Translations under genes and position numbers: made by a program
Part shown: piece by piece, positions 42,165 to 51,354 of the stretch
Layout of the letters: every line of letters begins with the position of its first letter
How positions within the stretch are numbered: the stretch's first letter is position 1
Notes under the pieces: model-generated
What the model was told of the DNA's origin: nothing
The model's input: the letters and a program-made list of their open reading frames with translations, nothing else
Databases searched by the model: none
Source: Nocardia vaccinii NBRC 15922
GTDB taxonomy: Bacteria > Actinomycetota > Actinomycetes > Mycobacteriales > Mycobacteriaceae
Reading direction: 5' to 3'
Assembly: GCF_001613305.1 (NCBI RefSeq)
Contig: NZ_BDCC01000059.1
Span: forward strand, 62,001 to 126,000
Length of the DNA: 64,000 nt

Positions 42165-42946
42165 CCCCCACCTTTCGGGACGTTCTCACGTCACGGTCCC
42201 GTCCACTGGCAGGGATGTGGGTGTGTTCGGGCAGTGCACTCGCTGCCGAGATCTGTGCGGGCAGCGGACTGGACTGGCTGTTGATCGACATGGAACACGG
42301 GCCCAACGGACTCGAATCGGTCCTCGCACAGCTACAGGCGATCGCCGCATACTCGATCGCGCCGGTGGTTCGCGTGCCGTCGGGCGACCCCGTGCTCATC
42401 AAACAGATCCTCGACCTCGGCGCCCAGAATCTGCTGGTTCCCATGGTCTCATCCGTGGAACAGGCCCGCGAACTCGTCGAGGCAGCACGCTATCCGCCGC
42501 GTGGTCGGCGCGGTGTCGGCTCCGCTCTCGCGCGGTCGGCGCGTTGGAACCGCGTCGAGGGATACCTGCCGGACGCCGACTCCTATGTGTCGCTGTTCGT
42601 CCAGGTCGAAACGATCGGTGCGGTCGATATCGCCGGCGACATCGCCGCTGTCGACGGTGTCGACGGTGTTTTCGTCGGCCCCTCGGACCTGGCCGCGTCC
42701 ATGGGCCTGATCGGACAGCAAACGCATCCGGATGTCCTCGCCGCTGTGCTTCGAGCCTTCGACACAGTCCGCGCGGCTGGAGTTCCGGTGGGGGTCAACG
42801 CGTTCGATCCCGTCGTCGCCGACAGGTACCTGACTGCGGGCGCCGGCTTCGTACTGGTGGGCGCCGATGTCGCGCTCCTGGCACGCGGTTCCGAGGCATT
42901 GGCGGCCCGCTTCACAAGCGCTGTGGACGTCGCTGCGTCCGAATGA
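42149..42946 (+). CDS. hpaI: 4-hydroxy-2-oxoheptane-1,7-dioate aldolase (HpaI/HpcH family)
   Basis: 265 residues. AEICAGSGLDWLLIDMEHGPN has the catalytic histidine of HpaI. LVPMVSSVEQARELVEAARYPPRGRRGVG, ARSARWNRVEGYL, QVETIGAV (metal glutamate) and GVDGVFVGPSDLAASMG (metal aspartate) closely follow class II HpaI enzymes. It splits the hydrated product into pyruvate and succinic semialdehyde. ATG 42149 lies inside the hydratase gene, so translation is coupled. Last gene of the plus operon. Confidence 0.92.
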   Translation: MPLPLTPTFRDVLTSRSRPLAGMWVCSGSALAAEICAGSGLDWLLIDMEHGPNGLESVLAQLQAIAAYSIAPVVRVPSGDPVLIKQILDLGAQNLLVPMVSSVEQARELVEAARYPPRGRRGVGSALARSARWNRVEGYLPDADSYVSLFVQVETIGAVDIAGDIAAVDGVDGVFVGPSDLAASMGLIGQQTHPDVLAAVLRAFDTVRAAGVPVGVNAFDPVVADRYLTAGAGFVLVGADVALLARGSEALAARFTSAVDVAASE

Positions 42947-43274
42947 CGCCGCGGCCGATAGCGGGTCTGTGCTGTCGCAACCATGACCCGCACGTTGCCG
43001 CCGAAACCTTTGTGGAGGAGCGCCTGTCGAGTCCGAGCGGATGGGTCGAGTAGGAGACGGCGATCCTGCGCACGACGACATTCCGTCTCGGCGCAGGCGG
43101 AATCGACTTCCAGGTGCCGGCTGCGGTTGAAGAACAGCTGGCAAGTCACCATCGAAAGCAGCGAGTACTCGTTACCGATCTGTCGACGCTTTGGACGATA
43201 CGCTGGGTATCAGCGAAAGGTGAGTGCATATTGCCCGGTGTCCGGAGAGATACTGGTCGGATCACAGTCTGCCG
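42947..43274. other. intergenic stretch, no gene recognised
   Basis: 328 bases between the aldolase and the kinase-LuxR regulator. Open frames are short and without family features. The promoter of the regulator should lie here, but no consensus elements stand out. Confidence 0.5.
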
Positions 43275-46200
43275 ATGACCGATGTCGATCCGCTGCGAAC
43301 GCGTCGTGACGCGGTGACGGCTGTCACCGCGGAGTTGGCCACTGCTGGTTTCGAGACCGCAGTGGAGATCGGGCGTGGGGGTTTCGATGTGGTGTATCGC
43401 TGCAGGCAGGTAGCGCTGGACCGGACGGTCGCGGTAAAGGTGCTGACCGCGGAATTGGACGAGGATAATCAGGCTCGGTTCGTACGGGAGCAGCGCGCGA
43501 TGGGCCGGTTGACCGGGCATCCGAACATCGTCACCGTGTTGGAGGCCGGTACCACAGTGAGCGGGCTGCCCTATCTGGTGATGCCATATCACCCGCTGGA
43601 TTCCCTGGACACGTGGATCCGCGAAAATGGTCCGCTTCCTTTGGAGCGGGTGCTGCAGATCGGGGTGAAGATCGCTGGTGCGCTGGAGAGCGCCCATCGG
43701 CTCGGTATCGTGCACCGGGACGTGAAACCGGGGAATATTCTGCTTACCGAGTACGGTGAACCAGCGCTGACGGATTTCGGTATCGCGCACATCGCAGGTG
43801 GGTTCGAGACCACAGCGAGCGTTGTCACGGGATCACCGGCATTCACCGCACCGGAGGTACTCGAGGGGGACGATCCGACGTCGGCCGCGGATGTCTACGG
43901 ACTTGCCGCCACCCTGTTCTGTGCACTGACCGGGCATGCCGCATTCGAGCGTCGCAGCGGCGAGAACATGGTCGCGCAGTTTGTCCGGATCACTACCCAG
44001 CCGTTGCCCGACCTGCGGGACAACGGCATCCCCGAGGACGTGTCGGCGGTGGTGGAAAGAGCAATGAACCGCGACCGCCATGAGCGACCGTCGGTGGCGG
44101 AGCTGGGGGAGACACTTCGGCAACTGCAGCAGCGCCACGGGTTCTCGGTCGATGAAATGGCGCTGCAGGGCGAACCGGGTCTCGAGCATCCCGGCCAGCA
44201 GCCACCGATGCCGGCACGGCGCAAGCCGACCGCTGCTACTCGGGACCACAGTGGCAATCTGCCGCTCGAGCTGACCAGTTTCGTCGACCGGCGCGCCGAG
44301 ATGTCGGAGCTGAAGAACCTGCTGTCGAGCGGCCGGCTGGTGACGTTGACCGGAACCGGAGGCATCGGCAAGACACGACTGGCGCTGCGCGCGGCATCGA
44401 GTGCACAACGCGGTTTTGCCGATGGTGTGTGGTCGATCGAACTGGCTGAGCTGTCCGACCCGGCGCTGCTGGTCGAGGTGGTGGCAGCCACCCTCGGTGT
44501 GCGGAACGAATCGGCAAGTCCGCTGCTCGAGGTTCTCATCGACTTCCTGAGCTCGCGAGAAACTCTGCTGGTTATGGACAACTGCGAACAGGTCGTGGAG
44601 GCCGTGGCCAAGTTGACCGCGACGCTGCTCCGGAACTGCCCGGAGCTGCGGATCCTCGCGACCAGCCGCGAATCGCTGAACATCGCCGGGGAAACGGTGA
44701 TGTGGGTGGCACCCTTGACCGTCCCGGAGCTCGACCTGGAGCCGACGCTGGCCGGGCTGCCCCGCTTCGACGCGGTGACGTTGTTCGCCGACCGCGCCGC
44801 GGCAGCAGTGCCGGGTTTCGAACTCGACGAGGACAACAAGGCCGCCGTCACCGGAATCTGCGCCCACCTGGATGGGCTGCCGCTGGCGATCGAGCTTGCC
44901 GCGGCCCGAATGCGCACGATGTCGCCGCAGCAGATCCTGGCTCGGCTCACCGACCGGTACGCGCTGCTCACCCGTGGCAGTCGCACCGCGCCAGAGCGGC
45001 AGCAGACACTGCGGTGGTGTATCGACTGGAGCTATGGGTTGTGCACCCCAACCGAACAGCGGTTGTGGGCCCGGCTGTCGGTATTCGCCGGCAGCTGCGA
45101 ACTCGATGCCGTCGAGCAGATATGTGATACAGACCTGGCGCCGGAGACGCCGCTCGATGTGCTGTCCTCCCTGGTGGACAAGTCGACCCTGGTCCGGGAC
45201 GCTTCGGAGACGGTTGTGCGTTTCCGGATGCTCGAGACCGTTCGCGACTACGGCCGGGAAAAGCTACGAGAGTCCGGCGAAGACACCGAGCTGCGGCGAC
45301 GTCACCGCGACTGGTACCGGCAGTTGGCGCTGGACGCGGAAGCCGAGTGGATCAGTGACCGGCAGCTCGACTGGATCGCCCGCATCGAACGCGAGCTACC
45401 CAACCTGCGCGAAGCACTCGAATCCTGCCTCTCCGAGGACACCCGGCAAGCAGCCCGAACAGGACTGCGCATCACCGCCGCGCTCTACGATTTCTGGAGT
45501 TTCTCCGGTCTGTTCGACGAAGGTCGATCCTGGATCGACCGCGTTCTCGCTCACCCCGGCGCGCAATCGGTACCAGACCGCATCAAGGCGCTCTGCGTCG
45601 GCTGTCGGCTAGCCGCGCCGCAAGGGGACGTCCAGTCCGCGGCCGCCTTCTTGCAGCAGGCGCGAGCGCTCGCCGAACAGACCCCCGGCCCCGTGATCCA
45701 AGCGCAGATCGCCTACGCGGCCAGCATTCTCGCACTGGGTAGCGGCGAAGCGGCCAAAGTGTCGTCCCCCCTCGAACCTGCCGTCGCGTTGCTCAGCTCG
45801 AACAGGACGCAGGCACTGTATATCGGCGCTCTGACCGCTCTCGGCTGGGCACACGAAATATGCGGCGACATGGGTCGAGCGAGCGAACGTTACCGCCGAG
45901 TGCTTTCCATTACTGAAGCGCAAGGTGAATTCCTCTATCGTTCGGCCGCGCTACGCGGCTTGGGCGTGGCCGCATGGCAGCGCGGCGAACTCGACCGTGC
46001 CGAACAGTTGCTTGAAGAGTCACTGCGAGTGAACCAGGGACCGAACAGCCCGGTGCTCACTGCGTTCAGCCTCGAGTCTCTGGCTTGGACTGTCGCCGAC
46101 CAGGGTGATGCCGAGCGCGCGGCCGTCCTGATGGGAGCCGCGCAGGGACTCTGGCGAGCTGGAAGGATGAGTACTGCTCTGCTGAACATCGCGCACGAGG

Positions 46201-46526
46201 ACTGTGAGCAGGCAATACGTCGTCTCCTAGGCGTGCGCAGGTTCGACGCGGCATTACGGCGAGGCCAGGCGATGGGGATGGGCGCTGCTGTCGGTTACGC
46301 GCTCGGCGAACAACCTGCCAGCACAACGCGTGCATCCATGTTATTGACCAAGCGCGAGCGGCAGGTCGCCGACCTTGTCGCCCAGGGACTCAGCAATAAG
46401 CAGATCGCCGCCAAACTGGTGATCTCGCAACGTACCGCCCAGGGTCACGTCGAACACATCCTGACCAAACTCGGCTTCGGCTCACGCGCTCAGATCGCTG
46501 CCTGGATCACGGAGGAAACAAAATAA
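43275..46526 (+). CDS. Ser/Thr protein kinase–ATPase–LuxR fusion regulator
   Basis: 1083 residues. Residues 25-290 form an apparently intact Hanks-type kinase (glycine loop GRGGFDVVYR, lysine in VAVKVL, HRDVKPGNIL near 147, DFG near 166). Residues 345-640 form an NB-ARC/AAA-like ATPase (Walker A GTGGIGKTR near 362, LLVMDNCEQ, GLPLAIELAA). A long helical TPR-like stretch follows, then a C-terminal LuxR helix-turn-helix (LTKRERQVADLVAQGLSNKQ and TAQGHVEHILTKL). Unlike most LAL/MalT proteins it adds a kinase in front. ATG 43275 is the best start for the kinase domain. It sits between the meta-cleavage and O-demethylation clusters and may regulate either one. Confidence 0.92.
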   Translation: MTDVDPLRTRRDAVTAVTAELATAGFETAVEIGRGGFDVVYRCRQVALDRTVAVKVLTAELDEDNQARFVREQRAMGRLTGHPNIVTVLEAGTTVSGLPYLVMPYHPLDSLDTWIRENGPLPLERVLQIGVKIAGALESAHRLGIVHRDVKPGNILLTEYGEPALTDFGIAHIAGGFETTASVVTGSPAFTAPEVLEGDDPTSAADVYGLAATLFCALTGHAAFERRSGENMVAQFVRITTQPLPDLRDNGIPEDVSAVVERAMNRDRHERPSVAELGETLRQLQQRHGFSVDEMALQGEPGLEHPGQQPPMPARRKPTAATRDHSGNLPLELTSFVDRRAEMSELKNLLSSGRLVTLTGTGGIGKTRLALRAASSAQRGFADGVWSIELAELSDPALLVEVVAATLGVRNESASPLLEVLIDFLSSRETLLVMDNCEQVVEAVAKLTATLLRNCPELRILATSRESLNIAGETVMWVAPLTVPELDLEPTLAGLPRFDAVTLFADRAAAAVPGFELDEDNKAAVTGICAHLDGLPLAIELAAARMRTMSPQQILARLTDRYALLTRGSRTAPERQQTLRWCIDWSYGLCTPTEQRLWARLSVFAGSCELDAVEQICDTDLAPETPLDVLSSLVDKSTLVRDASETVVRFRMLETVRDYGREKLRESGEDTELRRRHRDWYRQLALDAEAEWISDRQLDWIARIERELPNLREALESCLSEDTRQAARTGLRITAALYDFWSFSGLFDEGRSWIDRVLAHPGAQSVPDRIKALCVGCRLAAPQGDVQSAAAFLQQARALAEQTPGPVIQAQIAYAASILALGSGEAAKVSSPLEPAVALLSSNRTQALYIGALTALGWAHEICGDMGRASERYRRVLSITEAQGEFLYRSAALRGLGVAAWQRGELDRAEQLLEESLRVNQGPNSPVLTAFSLESLAWTVADQGDAERAAVLMGAAQGLWRAGRMSTALLNIAHEDCEQAIRRLLGVRRFDAALRRGQAMGMGAAVGYALGEQPASTTRASMLLTKRERQVADLVAQGLSNKQIAAKLVISQRTAQGHVEHILTKLGFGSRAQIAAWITEETK

Positions 46527-46892
46527 GAGCGTCCTTGACCTCCGCCCGACGTCCGGCGGCCGAACACAGCGTGCACCCCGCTCCACCTCGAGGCTATCGG
46601 TTGCCCGCCCACAACCCGATCACCCCCACCAGCTGCGCCTGCGTGGTGCCCGCGATGCCGGTGCGGCACAGGCCTGCTGTTACCCGTTCACCCACTGAGC
46701 GCCTCGACCACCACTCGAATATCCAACCGGGCCGCACAACGGATCCGGCCGAGCGCCAGAGATGAGTTCGATGCCGCCGAACCCCCTGCTCGCGCAATCG
46801 GCTCAGGACGACGATCCCGTGGATCAGATACCGCCGGTATTACTTGCAAGCCTCGCCTACCGGGCACTGTGAATCCGGCGAACGACGGGCGA
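46527..46892. other. intergenic stretch between convergent genes, no gene recognised
   Basis: About 366 bases after the LuxR-fusion gene and before the stop of the LacI gene (minus). Frames are short, arginine/proline-rich and without RBS. No clear terminator hairpin with a T-run was found. Confidence 0.5.
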
Positions 46893-47813
46893 TCAAACCG
46901 ACTCTCGGACCAGGACCCTCGCGGGGGCAGCGACCAGATCGCTCGCATCCAGGCCGAGGACCCCACGGGCGGCACGGCGTCCGTGCGCGTCGGCATCGAT
47001 ATGCACAGTGGTGAGGCCGGGCGAGGAGAGCACAGCGTATTCGGTCGCGTCATAACCGATGATCGCAAGATCGTTCGGAACCCGGAGCCCAAGCACTCCC
47101 GCGCACTTGAGCACCCGCAGCGCGATCTCATCGGTGAAGCCCGCGATCGCAGTCACCGCGTGCTCCTCGGTGAATATGCGCAACGCATCGACTCCGCCGG
47201 CATCCGGACGAGGGAGGGAAAGCGAGAGCAAGGGCGGGAGTCCGAGCCCTTCGACCGCCTGACGGGCAAACTCCCTGCGGACGTGACCGAACGGCGTAGT
47301 GTGCACGGGCAGTGCCATCGCCAGACGTTCGTGCCCATGCTCCGCGAGATAACCCATCTGAAGCGCGGTATTGGCGGCGAGGCCATCTTTCCAGCCGCCA
47401 TCCGCGAGCTCACGCCCAGTGGTGTAGTGGGATGCGAAGTCCACCACTGCCCGCGGCAGCATCATGTGCTCGAGCTGAGTGGTCGACCGTTCGGTCGGGT
47501 GACCGTGCTTCACCACGAGGATATGGTCGTTCTTGGCGAGCTCGTCGTCGAGGCCACTGATATAAGAGCGCGAATAGTTGCCCTCCAGACTCTGGTCGAC
47601 GTTCAGCACAACGATCCGCGAGGCCCCCTCCCGCATTGCTCTGGCGATACCGTCCGGCACATACCCGAGCTCTCTGGCCGCCCGGAGGACTCGCTCGCGA
47701 GTGGGGGCGGAGATCGTCTGCGTGGGCGTGTTGTTGATGACGAACCCCACCGTTGCGGGCGAGACGCCGCTCGCTGAAGCGACGTCGCGCATCGTCACGC
47801 GCCGTCCGACCAT
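46893..47813 (-). CDS. LacI-family transcriptional regulator
   Basis: 306 residues. The N-terminal LacI helix-turn-helix is TMRDVASASGVSPATVGFVI with the hinge helix LRAARELGYVPDGIARAM. A periplasmic-binding-protein-like effector domain follows (VVLNVDQSLEGNYSRSYISGL, IAGFTDEIALRVL, LAIIGYDATEYA). ATG 47813 follows GGAGGG. It is the next gene downstream of a DHA2 transporter on the same strand, with a TCTAGTG half-site about 100 bases upstream. It could control the transporter/O-demethylase unit. The effector is not necessarily a sugar. Confidence 0.9.
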   Translation of the reverse strand: MVGRRVTMRDVASASGVSPATVGFVINNTPTQTISAPTRERVLRAARELGYVPDGIARAMREGASRIVVLNVDQSLEGNYSRSYISGLDDELAKNDHILVVKHGHPTERSTTQLEHMMLPRAVVDFASHYTTGRELADGGWKDGLAANTALQMGYLAEHGHERLAMALPVHTTPFGHVRREFARQAVEGLGLPPLLSLSLPRPDAGGVDALRIFTEEHAVTAIAGFTDEIALRVLKCAGVLGLRVPNDLAIIGYDATEYAVLSSPGLTTVHIDADAHGRRAARGVLGLDASDLVAAPARVLVRESV

Positions 47814-47907
47814 CGGCCCTCCATCTCTGGACGTCATCCCGGCTGTGCACCACCGATACACGAGGTGAGAAATTTGTGCGACCACCTCGAGGTAGCCTAT
47901 CGCTTGG

Positions 47908-47920
47908 ACGATCTAGTGGC
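47908..47920. promoter_or_regulatory. half-site of the TCACTAG-type operator upstream of lacI
   Basis: ACGATCTAGTGGC is identical over 13 bases to 55511-55523 upstream of the LysR gene and contains the ATCTAGTG half of the palindrome at 55213-55232. It lies about 95 bases before the LacI start. Confidence 0.35.
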
Positions 47921-48047
47921 GAATGTTATTGCAACCGCATTGGCTCCTGATGTGGGTAAGCACATCGATTTGGCGGCTCCCGCTTTTCCTCCGATCCACC
48001 CCCATGATGCCCCGCTGATGCAGCCGTCCATCGGCACGGTGGCCGTG

Positions 48048-49757
48048 CTACATCCGGGTCTTCCGCACACCGATCAGCGCCAGAGCAAGGGCGCCCGCCA
48101 ACAGCATGCCGATGCCGCCGATCAGGGCGCAGCTGTGTAGGGCGTCGCTGAAGCCCGCGCCGTACGCGGCATGTGCGAGTGCGGTGCCTTGCCCGGTGTC
48201 CAGATGCAGAAATGCCCCTGCCTGAATGCCGGCCTTCGACACGACACCGAGGACCTTGCCCTGGTCGCCGGTGTCCAAGCCGGCTCCGGCGAGGTGGCCA
48301 GGCAGTGTGGCCAGCAGCCGATGGGTCAGGACGACTCCGAACACGGCGGGCCCCAGCGCACTGCCGACCTGCCGGAGTGTGCTGTTGGCCGAGCCCGCGG
48401 TCCCCGCGAGTTGCGGTGGCACGCTGTTGACGGCGATCGTTGTGATCGGTGCGACTGCGAGCGCGATGCCCAGGCCGAGCATCGCGATGACGACCACGAG
48501 GGTGGCGGTGCTGGTGTCGGTAGTGAAGGATCGCATGCACAGCGCCCCGATCCCGGCGATCAGCAGCCCGGCGATCAGTACGAGTCCCGGCGTCAGCCGG
48601 TCCATCATGCGGCCGAGCGCCGGGCCGAGCACGACGGCGAAGCCGTTGAGCGCGATGAGCCGGATGGCGATGTCCAGCGTCGAGTAGTGGCGCACGAGGC
48701 CGAAGTACTCGCTCAACGCAAACACGAGACCGACCTGGGCGAACAGTGTGATCGTCATGACGAGAGCGGCGCCGGAGAACGCGGCGGATCGAAACAAATG
48801 GAGGTTGAGCATTGGTGCGGTGGAACGCAGTTCGACCACCACGAAGGCGGGCAGCGCGACTGCGGCCAGCACGAACGCACACATGGTGATGGGCGCGCCC
48901 CAACCGGCGGCTCCGCCTTCGATCACGCCGAAGACCAAGCCCGTGAGTGCGACGATGGCGAGTATTTGCCCAGGCAAATCGAGGTGGCGGGCATGTTCGG
49001 CGCGGGACTCGGTCAGCACGGTGGCTGCAGTCACGAAGGCAACCGCCCCCAGGATGAGGGGCGGCAGGAAAATCCAGCGCCAGCTCGCATGCTCGGCGAT
49101 GAGGCCGCTGAACACAGGTCCGAGCGTCAGCCCCAGCCCGAGGGAGCCGGTCCACAGCGCGATAGCGGCGGCCCGCCTGCGATGGTCCGTGCGAACGTGG
49201 CCGATCAGAGCCAGGGTCGAGGGCATCAGGGCAGCGGTGCCAATGCCTGCGAGCACAAGTCCCCCGCAAACCTGTGCCACGCTACCTGCGGTGAGGCAGA
49301 CCATCCAGCCGACGCAGAACACCGCCATTCCGCCGAGATAGACCTTCTTCCTGCCGTACAGCTCTCCGAGCGTTCCGAAAGTCAGCACCAGAACGGCGGT
49401 CGGCAGGATGAACACGTCCGTGATCCATTGGAGTTCGCTGGTGGAGGCACTCAACCCTCGTCCCAGGATCGGCAGGGCCGCCGATATACCCACGAGCGGA
49501 AGATAGGAAACGAATGCTCCGAGGCACGCCACAACGATGGTCGCTGCACTATGCACCGGCTGGGCGGACACGGACGACGGTACGGCTCGGGACGGCCGCT
49601 GGGATTTGTTCTTCATCGGGGCAATCGGTTCCTTTTCCGGGGTACTGCTCGCATGGCCGGGTACAAGCTGTGGACCGGGTAGGGCCCGTCCCGCCTGGAG
49701 GCTGAAACACTGCTGGTCGCGGGCCGCGTCCTCGCGCCCGTCCGTATTCCGAGTCAC
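48048..49757 (-). CDS. MFS transporter, DHA2/EmrB-type
   Basis: 569 residues from GTG 49757, which has a strong RBS (GAGGAGA). An alternative ATG at 49616 gives 522 residues and removes a 47-residue hydrophilic tail but has a poorer RBS. There are about 14 hydrophobic segments. ELQWITDVFILPTAVLVLTFG and GELYGRKKVYLGG are DHA2 motifs. It may export aromatic compounds or, by context, carry methoxylated aromatic substrates. It follows the O-demethylase gene at 49867 on the same strand after 109 bases, and the LacI gene lies downstream. Confidence 0.88.
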   Translation of the reverse strand: MTRNTDGREDAARDQQCFSLQAGRALPGPQLVPGHASSTPEKEPIAPMKNKSQRPSRAVPSSVSAQPVHSAATIVVACLGAFVSYLPLVGISAALPILGRGLSASTSELQWITDVFILPTAVLVLTFGTLGELYGRKKVYLGGMAVFCVGWMVCLTAGSVAQVCGGLVLAGIGTAALMPSTLALIGHVRTDHRRRAAAIALWTGSLGLGLTLGPVFSGLIAEHASWRWIFLPPLILGAVAFVTAATVLTESRAEHARHLDLPGQILAIVALTGLVFGVIEGGAAGWGAPITMCAFVLAAVALPAFVVVELRSTAPMLNLHLFRSAAFSGAALVMTITLFAQVGLVFALSEYFGLVRHYSTLDIAIRLIALNGFAVVLGPALGRMMDRLTPGLVLIAGLLIAGIGALCMRSFTTDTSTATLVVVIAMLGLGIALAVAPITTIAVNSVPPQLAGTAGSANSTLRQVGSALGPAVFGVVLTHRLLATLPGHLAGAGLDTGDQGKVLGVVSKAGIQAGAFLHLDTGQGTALAHAAYGAGFSDALHSCALIGGIGMLLAGALALALIGVRKTRM

Positions 49758-49866
49758 GTTGTTTCTCCTCGGGCTCGTCGAGATGAAGTCAAGGGTGTGC
49801 CGGGTTGGCGGCCCGACGCGGCACTTCTCTCGGGGCACAGCCGTCGGAACGATCGCGGATGGAGAG

Positions 49867-51207
49867 TCAGCCGGCGTTCCGTCGATAGAGCGTCCGGGCC
49901 ATCTCGTCGAAGGGGCAGGGTTGCACGGTGGCATGCAGTCGCGGGAAGCCGAGATCCGCGTCGGGTGCTGTTCCGGCGCCCGGGTGCTCACCCCAGACGA
50001 CCTCGACTCGGGTGCCCGGCTCGGCGAACTTCTTGTCGATCACGGCCAGCGCGAGGACCGTGCCCTCCGTGTCGAGCCAGCCGCTCTGGAAGGTCACCCC
50101 CACCAGAGCATCCTTGGCCTCGACACGATTGCGCCAGTAGTGGTGCACGAAGCCTGGATCCTCACCGAGCACCCGATGGATGTCGGCCTTGTCGAAGACG
50201 AGCGTGACCTTGGTGCGAGAGGTGTTCTTCTCGGCCGCTGCCAACGCGGACCTGCCGATGAAGTCGTGGTTGAACGAGATCGACCGGCCGTAGCCGAGCT
50301 CGTACGGCGAGGTGTAGTAATCCTCGATGTTGTCGGAGTAGAAGCTGCCTTGCAGGGGCTTCATGCCCTCGTAGGAGTAGAGCGGGATCGACTTGCGATA
50401 GTCGAGGAGTTCGGTGTCGGTGTAGATGGCTGGTGTCGGCGAGGGAATCCAGCCGCTGCCCAGGCAGGAGGTCGGGTAGGACAACGCCCCTTGATGTACC
50501 AAGCCGAACGGCTCGCCGGCCTTCATCAACGCGTCCTTGACGAAGGCCGCGTCCGCCCAGTCGCCGAGAAATTCGAAGCCGGGCTGGCCGGCCATTCCGT
50601 GCCGCAGGGCGCGGAATGTCCTGTCCTCCAGGCTCACCAGAGTCGAGTGGAGGAACTTCGTCGCCGGCAGTGGACTACCGAAGGCACGCTCGATGAGCTC
50701 ACCGGCCAGCGGCCCCTGAATCTGGTAGCGGAACAGCATCGGTCCCACGTCCGCCGGGCGAGCTGAGGTTTCCCGGTTGGTGTCGAACACGACGTCGAAG
50801 CCGAGCTTGCGGGCGTGATACATGACCCAGTTCTGAGCCGCAGGCACGCCGCTGAGGACGTAGCGTTCCTCGGACTCCTTGAACAGGATGCCGTCGGTGA
50901 TGATATTCCCACCCTCGCCGATGGGCACGAATTGCTTGGCCTGGCCGATCACGAAGGATTCGTAGTTGTTGGCGCTGGTCGCGGCCAAGGTCTTCGTCGC
51001 CTCCGGTCCTTCGACCACCGTGTCGGACATGTGGTGCGAGAGATCGGCGATGGTCACCGTGTCGAACCAGGCGTGCTGTTCCGCCTTCCAACCGGCGTAC
51101 TCCTTCTCGACCACCTCGGGGGTCCATGCCGGTGTGCCCGGCTTCCACAGCAGATCGACAGCGGATCCGGCCTGCTCGATACCATCGTGAAGAGTGGGAC
51201 CAGCCAT
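49867..51207 (-). CDS. GcvT/LigM-family THF-dependent O-demethylase (paralog 2)
   Basis: 446 residues, the length of LigM/DesA-type demethylases rather than glycine-cleavage GcvT. The folate-binding aminomethyltransferase domain shows DLSHHMSDTVVEGPEATKTL, ANNYESFVIGQAKQFVP, FRYQIQGPLAGELIERAFG, FRALRHGMAGQPGFEFLGDW and the catalytic-face YGRSISFNHDFIGRSAL. The C-terminal barrel ends in APDADLGFPRLHATVQPCPF, shared almost word for word with paralogs 3 and 4. Predicted reaction: aryl-O-CH3 + THF to aryl-OH + 5-CH3-THF. The operator TCACTAG-N6-CTAGTGA lies 34 bases upstream. Confidence 0.87.
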   Translation of the reverse strand: MAGPTLHDGIEQAGSAVDLLWKPGTPAWTPEVVEKEYAGWKAEQHAWFDTVTIADLSHHMSDTVVEGPEATKTLAATSANNYESFVIGQAKQFVPIGEGGNIITDGILFKESEERYVLSGVPAAQNWVMYHARKLGFDVVFDTNRETSARPADVGPMLFRYQIQGPLAGELIERAFGSPLPATKFLHSTLVSLEDRTFRALRHGMAGQPGFEFLGDWADAAFVKDALMKAGEPFGLVHQGALSYPTSCLGSGWIPSPTPAIYTDTELLDYRKSIPLYSYEGMKPLQGSFYSDNIEDYYTSPYELGYGRSISFNHDFIGRSALAAAEKNTSRTKVTLVFDKADIHRVLGEDPGFVHHYWRNRVEAKDALVGVTFQSGWLDTEGTVLALAVIDKKFAEPGTRVEVVWGEHPGAGTAPDADLGFPRLHATVQPCPFDEMARTLYRRNAG

Positions 51208-51240
51208 GACATTTGTTCCTCTCGGCCACAGTGACGCCGA

Positions 51241-51260
51241 TCACTAGATCATCCTAGTGA
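51241..51260. promoter_or_regulatory. operator TCACTAG-ATCATC-CTAGTGA
   Basis: Perfect 7-bp inverted repeat with a 6-base spacer, 34 bases upstream of O-demethylase paralog 2. The same palindrome family occurs at 55213-55232 before pabA, which suggests one regulator, most simply the LysR protein encoded at 55575. Confidence 0.7.
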
Positions 51261-51298
51261 AGGCTAGGTTCGCGATCGCACAGCAACAAGGGCTCGAC

Positions 51299-51343
51299 CC
51301 CGGCGTCTGCCGCATGCATAAGTTGCACGTGGCACACGCCGGG
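51299..51343 (-). terminator. terminator-like hairpin after O-demethylase paralog 3
   Basis: CCCGGCGT (51299-51306) pairs exactly with ACGCCGGG (51336-51343), and the stem continues inward by TGCC/GGCA after one C-C mismatch. It lies just downstream of the stop at 51355. No T-run follows, as is common in actinobacteria. Confidence 0.5.
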
Positions 51344-51354
51344 TGAGCCGGACG

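Noticed and set aside
48171..49682. 503-codon plus-strand open frame
   Set aside because: Antisense to a transporter with clear transmembrane segments.
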